Positions 53,223 to 64,000 of a DNA stretch of 64,000 bases are shown here, in pieces. The stretch is from Piscinibacter aquaticus. GTDB lineage: Bacteria > Pseudomonadota > Gammaproteobacteria > Burkholderiales > Burkholderiaceae_C. Below the pieces are notes generated by a model. It was not told the DNA's origin. It did not search any database and saw only the letters and a list, made by a program, of their open reading frames with translations. Numbering within the stretch: the stretch's first letter is position 1; every line of letters starts with the position of its first letter. Where the stretch lies: contig VOPW01000001.1 of NCBI GenBank assembly GCA_007994965.1, forward strand, positions 806,001 through 870,000, in the 5' to 3' direction. The translations under genes were made by a program, and so were the position numbers.

Positions 53223-55474
53223 GCACCCTCGGCGCCCGCGACGACGACGATCTCCCCGGCCAGCCGCGGGTGCTGCTCGTCGACGACGACGAGGTCAACC
53301 TGCTGCTGACCTCGATCGCGCTGCGCGAGCGCGGCTTCGACATCACCGAGGCCACCGGCGGCGAGCAGGCGATGCGCATCCTCACCGAGTGGCTGCCCGA
53401 CGTGGTGGTGCTCGACGCGATGATGCCGGGGCTCGACGGCTTCGAGACCTGCCGCCAGCTGCGCCAGCTGCCCTGGCTTCGAATCGCTGCCGGTGCTGAT
53501 GCTCACCGGCCTCGACGACGACGCCTCGATCACCCGCGCCTACGAGGCCGGCGCGACCGACTTCTTCGTCAAGTCCACGCAATGGAGCCTGCTGTCGGGC
53601 CGGCTGCGCTACCTGCTGCGCTCGGCACGCACCCGGCTGGAACTGGAGCGCAACAAGTCGCGCCTGGCGCGCGCGCAGGACCTGGCGCGCATGGGCAGCT
53701 TCGACTGGAAGCGCGGCGTCGGCGGGCCGGTGTTCTCGGCCGAAGGCCTGCGTGTGTTCGGCCTCGCGCCCGACGAGTCGCTGCCGTTCCGCGTGCTGCT
53801 GCGCATGCTGCCCACCGAAGACCGCGCCGGCCTGCTGACGGTGCTGCGCGAGGTCATCAAGCACAGCTCGGTGCTCGCCACCGACGTGCCGGTGACGCTG
53901 CTCGACGGCCGCCAGCGCATCGTTCACGTCGAAGCCGAGCCGGAGTTCAACGAGCACGGCAACCTGATCGGCTACACCGGCATCGTGCAGGACGTGACCG
54001 ACCGGCGCATGGCCGAGGACAAGATCAAGCACTGGCCAACTTCGACGGCCTGACCGGGCTGCCGAACCGGCGCCAGCTGATCTGGCGCACCGAGCGCGCG
54101 CTCGAGCATGCGCGGCGGCTCGGCCACCCGGTGGCGCTGCTGCTGATCGATCTGGATCGCTTCAAGGTCATCAACGACACGCTCGGCCACGGCGCCGGCG
54201 ACGAGCTGCTGATGGAGGTGTCGCGCCGGCTGCGCTCCTGCGTGCGCCACTCCGACCAGGTGATGGAAAGTTCGCTCGAGGCGATGGGTTCGCGCTCGCA
54301 CCGCACGCTGGAGGCGGTGGGCCGGCTCGGCGGCGACGAGTTCGTGGCGCTGTTGCCCGAGGTGTCCGACGAGCGCGACGCCGAGCGGGTGGCCAAGCGC
54401 ATCCTCGACCTGATGCGCGAGCCGATCTTCGTCGGCGGCCAGGAATGCTTCGTGACCGCCAGCGTCGGCATCGCGCTGTACCCGCGCGACGGCGCGACGA
54501 TGGCCGACGTGCTGCGCAATGCCGACGTCGCGATGTATGCGGTGAAGTCGGCCGGCCGCAACAACGCGACGCTGTATTCGCCGATGCTCGCCGGCAAGGG
54601 CCGCGAGAAGCTCGCCCTCGAGACCGACCTGCACAAGGCGCTGGAGCGCGAGGAGCTGGTACTGCACTACCAGCCGAAGATCGACGTGCGCAGCGCGCGC
54701 ATGATCGGCGCCGAGGCGCTGATGCGCTGGCGGCGCGGCGGGCAGCTGGTGCCGCCGGGCGATTTCATCCCGCTGGCCGAGGAAACCGGCCTGATCAACC
54801 CGTTCTCCGAATGGGCGATCAAGGAAGCCGCCCGCCAGGCGCGCGAGTGGCAGGACAGCTTCGGCTTCGCCGAATCGATCGCCGTGAACCTGCCGAGCCG
54901 GCTGTTCGAGCGCACCGATCTCGTCGAGCACATCCACGACGCCGTGAGCACCTACGGCGTGCCGCACCATTCGATCCAGCTGGAGATCACCGAGACGGGC
55001 CTGATGAAGGAACTGCAGAGCGTGATTCCTTCGCTGCATCGCCTCAACGAGATCGGCGTGGAGATCTCGATCGACGACTTCGGCACCGGCTACTCGTCGC
55101 TCGCCTACTTGACCACGCTGCCGATCTCGGAGCTCAAGATCGACCGCAGCTTCGTGCGCGACCTCGGCCTGACGCCGGCGAGCACCGCGATCGTCAAGGC
55201 GATCATCTCGCTGGCCCGCGCGCTCGGCCTGCGCGTGGTCGCCGAAGGCGTGGAGAGCCTGCGCCAGATGGAGGCGCTGCACAAGGAAGGATGCTGGCTG
55301 ATGCAGGGCTTCCTGTTCAGCCGCCCGCAGCCGGCCGAGGACGTCGAGGCCTGGCTGCAGCAGACCGTGCTGCCGCGCAAGGCGCCCTGGATCGGCAAGG
55401 TCGGCGAAGACGACCTTTCCGAGGCGGCGCGTGCGCTCGAAGGCCGTGGCCCGCGCCTGAAGCCGGCCGGCTGA
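53219..55474 (+). CDS. REC-PAS-GGDEF-EAL cyclic-di-GMP protein
   Basis: About 752 residues. Receiver (VLLVDDDEVNLLLTSIALRE, Asp in VVVLDAMMPG), PAS (residues 150-270), GGDEF with intact RLGGDEFVALL, and EAL with LVLHYQPKIDV, GAEALMRWRRGG, EITETGLM and DDFGTGYSSL. It could both make and break cyclic-di-GMP. Between LRSCVRHSDQV and the GGDEF motif there is an extra stretch (MESSLEAMGSRSHRTLEAVG) not seen in most family members. Breaks near 53476 and 54033 (CCTGG to CTGG). Coupled by ATGA to the Hpt gene. Confidence 0.88.
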   Translation: MSTLGARDDDDLPGQPRVLLVDDDEVNLLLTSIALRERGFDITEATGGEQAMRILTEWLPDVVVLDAMMPGLDGFETCRQLRQLPWLRIAAGADAHRPRRRRLDHPRLRGRRDRLLRQVHAMEPAVGPAALPAALGTHPAGTGAQQVAPGARAGPGAHGQLRLEARRRRAGVLGRRPACVRPRARRVAAVPRAAAHAAHRRPRRPADGAARGHQAQLGARHRRAGDAARRPPAHRSRRSRAGVQRARQPDRLHRHRAGRDRPAHGRGQDQALANFDGLTGLPNRRQLIWRTERALEHARRLGHPVALLLIDLDRFKVINDTLGHGAGDELLMEVSRRLRSCVRHSDQVMESSLEAMGSRSHRTLEAVGRLGGDEFVALLPEVSDERDAERVAKRILDLMREPIFVGGQECFVTASVGIALYPRDGATMADVLRNADVAMYAVKSAGRNNATLYSPMLAGKGREKLALETDLHKALEREELVLHYQPKIDVRSARMIGAEALMRWRRGGQLVPPGDFIPLAEETGLINPFSEWAIKEAARQAREWQDSFGFAESIAVNLPSRLFERTDLVEHIHDAVSTYGVPHHSIQLEITETGLMKELQSVIPSLHRLNEIGVEISIDDFGTGYSSLAYLTTLPISELKIDRSFVRDLGLTPASTAIVKAIISLARALGLRVVAEGVESLRQMEALHKEGCWLMQGFLFSRPQPAEDVEAWLQQTVLPRKAPWIGKVGEDDLSEAARALEGRGPRLKPAG

Positions 55475-55493
55475 ACATCCCCTCCCGACCACG

Positions 55494-57153
55494 ATGGACA
55501 CCACCCGCACCCCGGCTGCGCGCCCCGGTGCCGAGACGCTGCCGGCGCAGATTGCCAAGGCGGCCCTGAGGCGCCGGTGCTCGACAAGCTCGAGCCCACC
55601 CCCGAAAACTATGCGCGCGCCTACGCGCAGGAATCCGGCGAGAAGCCGGCCGCGGCAGACGACGGCCCGGCGCTGGCCGCGCTGATCGGCAAGCTGGTGC
55701 GCGGCGTCGAGCGCGGCGGCCGCCACTGGACCGCCGCGCGCCGCAAGGACAGCCTGCAGCGCGTGCTGGAAGGCAGCCGCAGCGACGCCAAGCGCCTGCA
55801 GCAGCGCCTGACGCAACTCGCCGCGAGCTGGGATTCCGACACGCCGGACGCCGGCGTCGAGACCGAGCCGGCGCCGCTGGACGAACTGCCTCCGGCCGCC
55901 GCCACGCCCGCCGCGGCGATCGAGGCGCCGATCGCGCTGAACCTCGGCCCGGCAGCCGACGACCGACCCTGGGGCCGCATCGTCGGCACGCTCGGCGACA
56001 CCACGTGCCGCGCCTTGCCCGCGCAGGACGACGCAGCGGCCCAGCTCGCGCAGTCGCTGGCCTCGCTGGTCGAGCGCGTCGGTCGCGAGGGAGCGTCCGA
56101 GCCGCTCGCCGACGAACTCGACGCGATCTGCCGGCGCGCCGGCATCGTGCTGCAGCACCGCCATCACCTCGTCGACCAGCTCGGCGCCTTGTGCCAGGAG
56201 CTGACTGCCAGCCTGACCGATCTGGCCGAGGACGACAGCTGGGCGCAAGGCCAGTGCGACGCGATGCGCGTCAAGCTCGAAGAGGGCCTGACGGCGCGCG
56301 GCGTGAAGGCCGTCAGCGCCTTGCTGCGCGACACCCGCGAGCGCCAGGGGCGTTGCGCGCCGAGCGCGAGAAGGCGCGCGAGGCGCTGAAGACGCTGATC
56401 AACCGCATGCTCAGCGAACTGGGCGAACTCGGCTCGCAGACCGGCCGCTTCCACGAGAGCGTGGGACGCTATGCCGACGTGATCGAGAAGGCCGATTCGC
56501 TGGAGAGCCTGGCCGGCGTGGTGCGCGAGATGGTCGAGGAAACGCGCACCGTGCAAGCGCTCGTGCAGCAGACGCAGTCGCGGCTGCAGGAAGAGCATGC
56601 GCGGGCCAGCGAACTGACCTCGCGCGTCAACGAACTGGAAGGCGAACTTCGCCGCCTTTCCAGCGAAGTCTCGACCGACCAGCTCACGCAGATCGCCAAT
56701 AGGCGCGGGCTGCTGCAGGCCTTCGAGGCCGAGCGTTCACGCGTCGAGCGTGACGACGCGCCGCTGGCCGTGGGCCTGCTGGACATCGACAACTTCAAGC
56801 GCCTGAACGACGAACTCGGCCACTCGGCCGGCGACGAGGCGCTGCGCTCGCTCGCGGCCGTGGTGAGCAAGAGCCTGCGGCCGAGCGACATGGTGGCGCG
56901 CTACGGTGGCGAGGAGTTCGTCGTGCTGCTGCCGGCCACGCCGGTGGACGAGGGCCAGCAGATCCTGACGCGCCTGCAGCGCTCGCTCTCGGGCGGCCTG
57001 TTCATGCACGAGCAGAAACAGATCTTCGTGACCTTCTCGGCCGGCGTCACCGCCTATCGCATGGGCGAGAGCATCGAGGCGGCGCTGGAGCGTGCCGACC
57101 GGGCGCTCTACGAAGCCAAGCGCACGGGCAAGAACCGAACCTGCATCGGCTGA
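55494..57153 (+). CDS. Diguanylate cyclase with long N-terminal helical domain
   Basis: About 554 residues. The first 370 residues are helical and lack membrane segments; a coiled coil (ARASELTSRVNELEGELRRL) leads into GGDEF with the active motif RYGGEEFVVLL and STDQLTQIANRRGLLQAFEA. It makes cyclic-di-GMP from two GTP. Breaks near 55577 (CCTGG to CCGG) and 56347 (CCAGG). It follows the REC-PAS-GGDEF-EAL gene after 19 bases, probably in one transcript. Convergent to glnS. Confidence 0.88.
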
Positions 57154-57169
57154 GCCGGGCGCCAAGCCG

Positions 57170-58960
<1,791 letters not shown>

Positions 58961-59113
58961 GCGGTGATTCTATCGACGAGGTCTGATCGTGATCCCCGTC
59001 GGAGGGAGGCGCTCGCAACATGTCTTTACCTTGAACCGTCAACGAGGTCCCCCTGCACGGCCGTTGTGGGCACCAGGTGCGCAAGCTGTGCGTGCCAGCC
59101 AAGGAGTCATCGC

Positions 59114-59569
59114 ATGAACAAGTCCCTGATTGCCGCTGTTGCCACTGCCGTCGGGCTGCTGGCTGCCGGCACCGCACGGGCCGGCAACGTCAACTGGTCG
59201 ATCGGCATCAACCTGCCGCCGGTGGGCACCGTGATCTCCAATGGACCCGTCTACGCGCCCGTGTATTCGCCGCCCCCGGTGGTCTACGCGCCGCCGCCGG
59301 TCGTGTACGCGCCGCCGCCGGTGGTGTACCAGCCCGCGCCGCGGGTGGTGTACCCCGCGCCGGTGGTGGTGAGCCGCCCGGTGCCGATCGTCTACGGCGA
59401 GCCCTACCACGGCCATCGCCATCGCCACGGCCGTGACTGGGGCGACCGCGACCGCGACGGCATCCCGAACTGGAAGGACGGCTACGACAACCGGCGCGAC
59501 TATTACCGCGACGACCGCGAGTACCGCGAATACCGCGATTACCGCGACGACCGAAAGTACCGCCACTGA
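59114..59569 (+). CDS. Exported low-complexity protein with VYAPPPV repeats
   Basis: 151 residues. Signal peptide (LIAAVATAVGLLAAGTARA), then three near-perfect copies of a PPPVVYA unit (about 59269-59350), then a His/Arg stretch (HGHRHRHGRDWGDRDRDG) and a Tyr/Asp/Arg-rich tail (YYRDDREYREYRDYRDDR). Resembles the YXWGXW-type or PXPV repeat exported proteins of proteobacteria; no function is known. Ribosome site AAGGAG sits 7 bases before the ATG. Confidence 0.78.
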   Translation: MNKSLIAAVATAVGLLAAGTARAGNVNWSIGINLPPVGTVISNGPVYAPVYSPPPVVYAPPPVVYAPPPVVYQPAPRVVYPAPVVVSRPVPIVYGEPYHGHRHRHGRDWGDRDRDGIPNWKDGYDNRRDYYRDDREYREYRDYRDDRKYRH

Positions 59570-59578
59570 GCGCAACGC

Positions 59579-60382
59579 TCACATGGCCTTGAAGCGGTTC
59601 GCATAGAGCCGGCTCACGGGCAGGCGGTCAGGACGGCCGCGCAAGGTCAGCGTGACCTTGCCGGCCTCGTCGCGCAGCGCCGTCGCGATGGCGTCGCAGC
59701 GAACCACGGTGCCGCGGTGCACCTGCCAGAAGCGCTCGGGGTCGAGCTGCGGGAGCAGCTCGCGCAGCGAGGTGCGGATCAGGTATTCGCGCTCGGCGGT
59801 GATCACCCGCACGTACTTGTCGGCCGCCTCGAAATAAATCACCTCGACCACCGGCACCAGGTGGATGGCGGTGCCGTGGCCGGCCTGGATCACGCTCAGC
59901 CGCGCCGGCACGATCGAGGGCATGCCCAGCCCCGGCGCCGCCAGCAGCGCGCGCAGCTGTTCGAGGGCCGTCTCCGCCAGCCCGGCCGGCGCGGCCTGCC
60001 GCTGCTGCAGCGCCCGGCGCAGGCGCGCGAGCGTCTGCGCGAGACGCTCGGGCTGCACCGGCTTGAGCAGGTAGTCGATCGCCGAGCGTTCGAAGGCCTG
60101 CAGCGCGTACTGGTCGTAGGCGGTCACGAACACCAGCAGCGGCGCCGGCACGCCCTCCGGCCAGTCTTCGCCGATCGCTTCGGCGGCCTCGAGACCGCTC
60201 ATGCCCGGCATGCGGATGTCGAGGAAGACGATGTCCGGCCGCTGCGCCAGCGCCATCTCGGCCGCGGCGGCGCCGTGCGGCGCGATGCCCAGCACCTGCA
60301 GTTCCGGCCACTGGCGGGCCAGTTCGCTGCGCAGGTGCTCGGCGAGCAGGGCTTCGTCTTCGGCGATCAGGGCGGTGGTCAT
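59579..60382 (-). CDS. LytTR-family response regulator
   Basis: 267 residues, intact. Receiver domain (LIAEDEALLAEHLRSELARQ, Asp in IVFLDIRMPG, Lys in DYLLKPVQP) and a C-terminal LytTR DNA-binding domain (VEVIYFEAADKYVRVITAER, FWQVHRGTVVRCDAI). Forms a pair with the LytS-type kinase 16 bases upstream on the same strand. Target genes cannot be predicted here. Confidence 0.92.
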   Translation of the reverse strand: MTTALIAEDEALLAEHLRSELARQWPELQVLGIAPHGAAAAEMALAQRPDIVFLDIRMPGMSGLEAAEAIGEDWPEGVPAPLLVFVTAYDQYALQAFERSAIDYLLKPVQPERLAQTLARLRRALQQRQAAPAGLAETALEQLRALLAAPGLGMPSIVPARLSVIQAGHGTAIHLVPVVEVIYFEAADKYVRVITAEREYLIRTSLRELLPQLDPERFWQVHRGTVVRCDAIATALRDEAGKVTLTLRGRPDRLPVSRLYANRFKAM

Positions 60383-60398
60383 GGCGTCCGGGATCCCA

Positions 60399-61482
60399 TC
60401 AGGTCGTGATCGGCAGGCGGACGATGGCCAGCGCACCGCCTTCGGCATCGCCGGCCGCCTGCAGGGACAGCGAGGCGCGTTCGCCGTACAGCGTGGCCAG
60501 GGCGCTCGCGCACCTGCTGCAGGCCGAATCGCGTGCCGTCGCCGGCGGGCCGGTCGAGGCCGACGCCGGTGTCGCGCACGCGCAGCACCAGCGAATCGCC
60601 ATCGCGCGAGGCGCCGATCTCGATTCGGCCGCCGGCCACGGCGGGCTCCAGCCCATGGCGGATGGCGTTTTCCACCAGCGGTTGCAGCAGCAGCGGCGGC
60701 ACGGGCAGCGAGGCCAGTTCGTCGGGCAGATCCAGCCGCGTGTGCAGCCGCTCGCCCATGCGCACCTGCATCAGCGCGAGGTAGTCGGCCAGCCGGGCAA
60801 ACTCCGCCGACAAGGCGTGCTGCCCGGCGCGCGAGGCATTCAGCGTGGCACGCAGGAAGGCGATGAGCTGGTCGAGCATGGCCTGCGCCCGCGGCGGATC
60901 GAGCGCGATCAGCACGCGCAGGTTGGCGAGCGTGTTGAACAGCATGTGCGGCTCGAGCTGGGCCTCGAGCAGCTTCAGCTGCGCCTCGGTGGCCTGGCGT
61001 TGCGCCTGCTGTGCGCGGGCTTCGATGGCCGACAGCCGGCCGCGCGTGTAGAAGATCCAGGTGGCAATGACGCCGGGCACCATCGACATCAGCAGCAGCG
61101 TGAGGCCGCGCTGCGGGCTGCCGGCGAGCAGGCCAGGGTCCCGCAGGCCGGTGATCAGGTTGCCCACCGCCTGGCCGACCACGAAGCCGAGCACCGTGCC
61201 GACGACGACGATCGCCGTCATCCAGCCCCAGCCGGGCCATTGCAGGTCGCCGACGGTGTCGCCGCGGCCGAGCCAGCGCACCGCGAGCAGCCGCCCACCG
61301 TCGATGAAGAACCAGCAACCGAAGGTGATCGGCAGTGCATAGGCCATCGAGATGCCGATGCGGTGCGGCGTCGGCAGCGAATACAGCAGCGCGATGCCGG
61401 TGCCCACCAGCATCACCTTGGCACCGCGCCGGGCGAAGCTGCGCCGCGGCGGTGATGCGGGAAGGGCGGGGCGTGTGTCCAT
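60399..61482 (-). CDS. LytS/AlgZ-type sensor histidine kinase
   Basis: About 360 residues. Four hydrophobic helices in the first 170 residues (VMLVGTGIALLYSL, ISMAYALPITFGCWFFI, MTAIVVVGTVLGFVVGQAVG, LTLLLMSMVPGVIATWIF). The His_kinase domain follows with LEAQLEPHMLFNTLANLRVL (phosphorylated His) and the ATPase motifs LQPLVENAIRHGLEP and RDTGVGL. An extra C near 60513 (RERLATLYG expected) is one of the few insertions and again falls at a CCTGG site. Confidence 0.88.
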
Positions 61483-61578
61483 GGCGGGAGATTGTGCGGC
61501 GCCCCCGTCCATCCGCCGAGCGCGATGCGACGAGCCGTCGCCCCAGGGCGCGAACGGGCTGCCGCGTGGCGCCGGCCG

Positions 61579-62065
61579 TCAGCCCGCCGCCAGCCGGGCG
61601 CGGATCGCCTCGACGCGGGCGCGGTTGACGCCGAAATCCTTGCGGCCGACGCGCGAGGCCGAGCGCACGTGGATCACGCCGGCGCGCGGATCGAACCAGA
61701 ACTCGCAGTCGTCGACGAAGCGCATCCAGCGCGTGGTGAACTGCACGTAGAGGTAGCCCGGGTCGGCCTTCACCACCTTGGCGCCTTCCATGCCTTCGAC
61801 GATGCGGCGCAGCCGCTGCAGGGTCTGCGGGCCGCCCTCGATCACCGGGAAGGGCTCGATCTGCGCGTAGGCGCGCTGCGGATGGTCGGGGTACAGGCCG
61901 GCGGCTGCTGACGCTGTTGGGCGTCATCGAGGGTGGCTTGAGGCGGCCGTCTCGCGTGCCGAGGTCGCCCGGCATGCGGCCCGCCAGCAGGCCGAACTGC
62001 GCGGCCAGCGCCACCAGCACGGCGAGCAGCAGCAACACGAGGGAGACGGTCTTGAGCAGGCCCAT
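61579..62065 (-). CDS. DUF1499 protein
   Basis: About 162 residues. One N-terminal helix (TVSLVLLLLAVLVALAAQFG), then the DUF1499 pattern: RDGRLKPPSMTPNSVSS, KADPGYLYVQFTTRWMRFVD and the ending FGVNRARVEAIRARL. A break near 61910 separates the two halves. Membrane or periplasmic protein without known role. Confidence 0.82.
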
Positions 62066-62167
62066 GGCGAATCGGCGGCGAGATACGGCAGCGCGCATTG
62101 TGGGGCCGGCGGCGTCCGTTGGCCCGTGGGCCCTATAGTGCGCGCTCCGCCACCCGACGACAGCCCG

Positions 62168-63897
62168 ATGCCCATGCCCCGGACGTTGTGTGACCGCCTC
62201 CGCGTGCCGGCGCTGCCGCTGCTCGCCGCCACGCTGCTGGCCGCGTGTGCCACGCCGCCGGTGCCCGCGCCGCGTGCGCCGTCCGCCCCCAGCGCGCCGG
62301 TGGCAGCACCGGCGCCTGCGCCCGCTCCCACCCCGGCGGCTGCTGCCTCCGCAGCCCCAGCGGCTGCCGTGGCCCCACCGGCGGCGCCGTACGGCGCCGC
62401 CGTGATGGCGCGCTTTCCCGATCCGGCCGTGCGTTTCGGCACGCCGGCCTTTGCGCCGGGCCACACCGGCTTCACGACCAACGCCGAGCTGCAGTCGCAG
62501 ATGCGCGCGATTGCGCGTGAGGTTCGCGCCCCTCGCTGCGCGCGCAGCTGCTCGTGGCGGGCGCGTCCCAGACCGGCCAGCCGATCGAGGCGGTGCTGTT
62601 CGCGCGCCGGGCCGATCTGTCGCCTGCTGCGATCCGCGCGTCGGGCCGGCCGACGGTGCTGCTGATTGGCCAGCAGCATGGCGACGAACCGGCCAGTGCG
62701 GAAGCCTTGCTCGTGCTTGCGCGCGAGCTGGCACAGGGCGAGCTGGGCGCGCTGACCGAGCGGCTCAACGTGATCGTGCTGCCCCGCGCCAACCCGGACG
62801 GCGCCGCCGCCGGACAGCGCGCCACCGCCAGCGGCATCGATGCCAACCGCGACCACCTGCTGCTGCGCACGCCCGAAGCGCAGGCGATCGCCGGGCTGCT
62901 GCGCGACTACACGCCGGCCGTGGTGGCCGATGCGCACGAATACCCGGCGGTGGGCGCCTACCTCAACAAGTTCGGCGGCATCGCGCGCGCCGACGTGCTG
63001 CTGCAGTACGCCACCGCCGCGCAGGTGCACGAGTTCGTCACCCGTGCGGCCGAGGAGTGGTTCCGCCGCCCGCTGCTCGATCGCCTGCAGCGCGAGGGAC
63101 TGAGCAGCGACTGGTACCACACGCTGTCGGTGTCGTCGGAAGATCGCCGCGTGGCGATGGGCAGCCCGCGCCCGGAGATTGGCCGCAATGCGGCCGGCCT
63201 GCGCCACGCCGTCAGCCTGCTGGTGGAAACGCGTGGCAGCGACCTCGGCCGCACGCACCTGGCGCGCCGGGTGCAGACGCAGCTGGTGGCGATGCGCAGC
63301 ATCCTGGACAGCGCCGCGGCGCGCGCCGACGATCTGGTCAAGCTGCGCCGCTTCATCGAGACCGAGACGCTCGCGCAGGCCTGCACCGGCGAGGTCACCG
63401 TCGAAGCGGCGGCCACCCCAAGCGAGTATGTGCTCAAGCTGATCGACCCGGCCAACGGCGCCGACATGCCGGTCAGCGTGGCCTGGGATTCGACGCTGCA
63501 GCTGCAGGCGGTGAAGACGCGCGGTCGCCCTTGCGGCTACTGGCTGGCCGCCAGCGAGCGCGAGGCGGCGATGCGCTTGCGCGGCCTCGGCCTGACGGTG
63601 CAGCGCATCGACGAGAAGGGCGTGGTGCGCGGCGAGAGCTTCCGCGAGACCTCACGCTCGGCGGTGGCCGATGCGCCAGGCGCGATGCTGCCGCAGGTGG
63701 AGACGGTGCCGGCGCTGCTCGATGTCGCGGTCGGCAGCTGGTATGTGTCGCTGGAACAGCCGCTCGCCGCCCTGGCCATCTCTGCGCTGGAGCCCGACAC
63801 GCCGAGCAGCTACGTGACGCACGGGCTCGTCAGCGGCGTGACGACGGTATCGCGCGTGCTGGCGCGGCCGGGCTTCCGCCTCAGCCCGCTGCCCTGA
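62168..63897 (+). CDS. Exported M14-type zinc carboxypeptidase-like lipoprotein
   Basis: About 577 residues. A lipobox (LLAACATPP) and an Ala/Pro tether of about 50 residues precede an M14-like domain. Zinc ligands are H and E in LLIGQQHGDEPAS and the later H in VVADAHEYPAVG; an Arg/Asn pair is in GIDANRDHL. It is probably a cell-envelope peptidase or amidase acting on peptides; the substrate is unknown. Break near 62530 (REVRA..SPSLRAQLLV). The ATG at 62168 is preferred to 62126, which would precede the signal with charged residues. Confidence 0.82.
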
Positions 63898-63906
63898 GCC
63901 TGCGGC

Positions 63907-64000
63907 TCAGCGGCGCCTCGAGCCGCCGCCGAGGATGCCGCCGAGCACGCCGCGGATGATCTCGCGGCCCACCGCCGAGCCCACGCTGCGCATCGCCGAC
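63907..64000 (-). CDS. C-terminal end of a DUF853/HerA-like ATPase (partial)
   Basis: Only the last 30 codons are inside the window: MRSVGSAVGREIIRGVLGG then ILGGGSRRR. This glycine-rich tail matches the end of DUF853 (YjgR-type) helicase-like ATPases. The catalytic part lies beyond base 64000. Confidence 0.65.
   Translation of the reverse strand, partial: SAMRSVGSAVGREIIRGVLGGILGGGSRRR

Noticed and set aside
59269..59350. CRISPR-like tandem repeat
   Set aside because: Units are about 21-24 bp, contiguous, without spacers, and in frame inside a coding gene.

Overview
The window is about 70% GC chromosomal DNA with the gene content of a flagellated betaproteobacterium of the Burkholderiales (Rubrivivax/Leptothrix/Methylibium-like by style). 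This placement is inferred from family resemblance and codon use; there is no rRNA in the window to fix it. The sequence carries about fifty single- or double-base frame breaks spread over almost every long gene. Most sit at CCTGG/CCAGG or CCGGG/CCCGG sites or in GCGC runs, and housekeeping genes are hit as often as others. I treat them as consensus errors and give each gene its full reconstructed span.

Region 1 (1-9 kb): a periplasmic substrate-binding protein coupled to a MASE1 histidine kinase, metG, an Mrp/ApbC Fe-S carrier, then a histidine kinase and an NtrC-like regulator that lacks the sigma-54 GAFTGA loop. Region 2 (9-25 kb) is a formate dehydrogenase island. On the minus strand it holds a MobA-like protein, a TorD-type chaperone, a polyferredoxin and a DUF3306 protein. 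On the plus strand it holds a DUF3305 protein, the Tat-leader small protein, fdhA, fdhB, a small lipoprotein, fdhC, a small periplasmic protein and fdhD. Between them on the minus strand lie selB, selC and selA, tightly packed. An IS481-family element with a 6-bp CTAG-type target duplication separates the DUF3305 gene from selA.

The most notable observation is in this island. The selC gene has every structural mark of bacterial tRNA-Sec (8-bp acceptor stem, 5-bp T stem, long variable arm, G73), but its anticodon is GCA, which reads the cysteine codons UGC/UGU, instead of UCA. The formate dehydrogenase alpha gene carries TGC, not TGA, at the selenocysteine position, and a SECIS-like hairpin with a GGUGU loop follows at the usual distance inside a patch of codons that are rare for this genome. 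This looks like selenocysteine insertion moved from the stop codon UGA to the sense codon UGC.

Region 3 (25-34 kb) holds unrelated genes: a DUF962/Mpo1-like membrane protein, dcd, a zinc metallopeptidase, an L-lactate dehydrogenase with a LysR-type regulator, a three-gene periplasmic/outer-membrane set (cupredoxin-like protein, exported truncated globin, DUF3034 protein) and dinB. Region 4 (33-45 kb) is the flagellar rod-hook-filament-junction locus: flgN, flgM and flgA on the minus strand, diverging from flgBCDEFGHIJKL. A sigma-28 promoter is visible upstream of flgM. Region 5 (45-57 kb) is signalling: an EAL-HDOD protein, a PAS-rich HisKA_2 kinase with an ANTAR response regulator, a second kinase, an Hpt protein, a REC-PAS-GGDEF-EAL protein and a GGDEF protein. 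Region 6 (57-64 kb) holds glnS, a repeat-containing exported protein, a LytTR/LytS-type two-component pair, a DUF1499 protein, an M14-type lipoprotein peptidase and the tail of a DUF853 gene. No intergenic gap exceeds about 250 bp.
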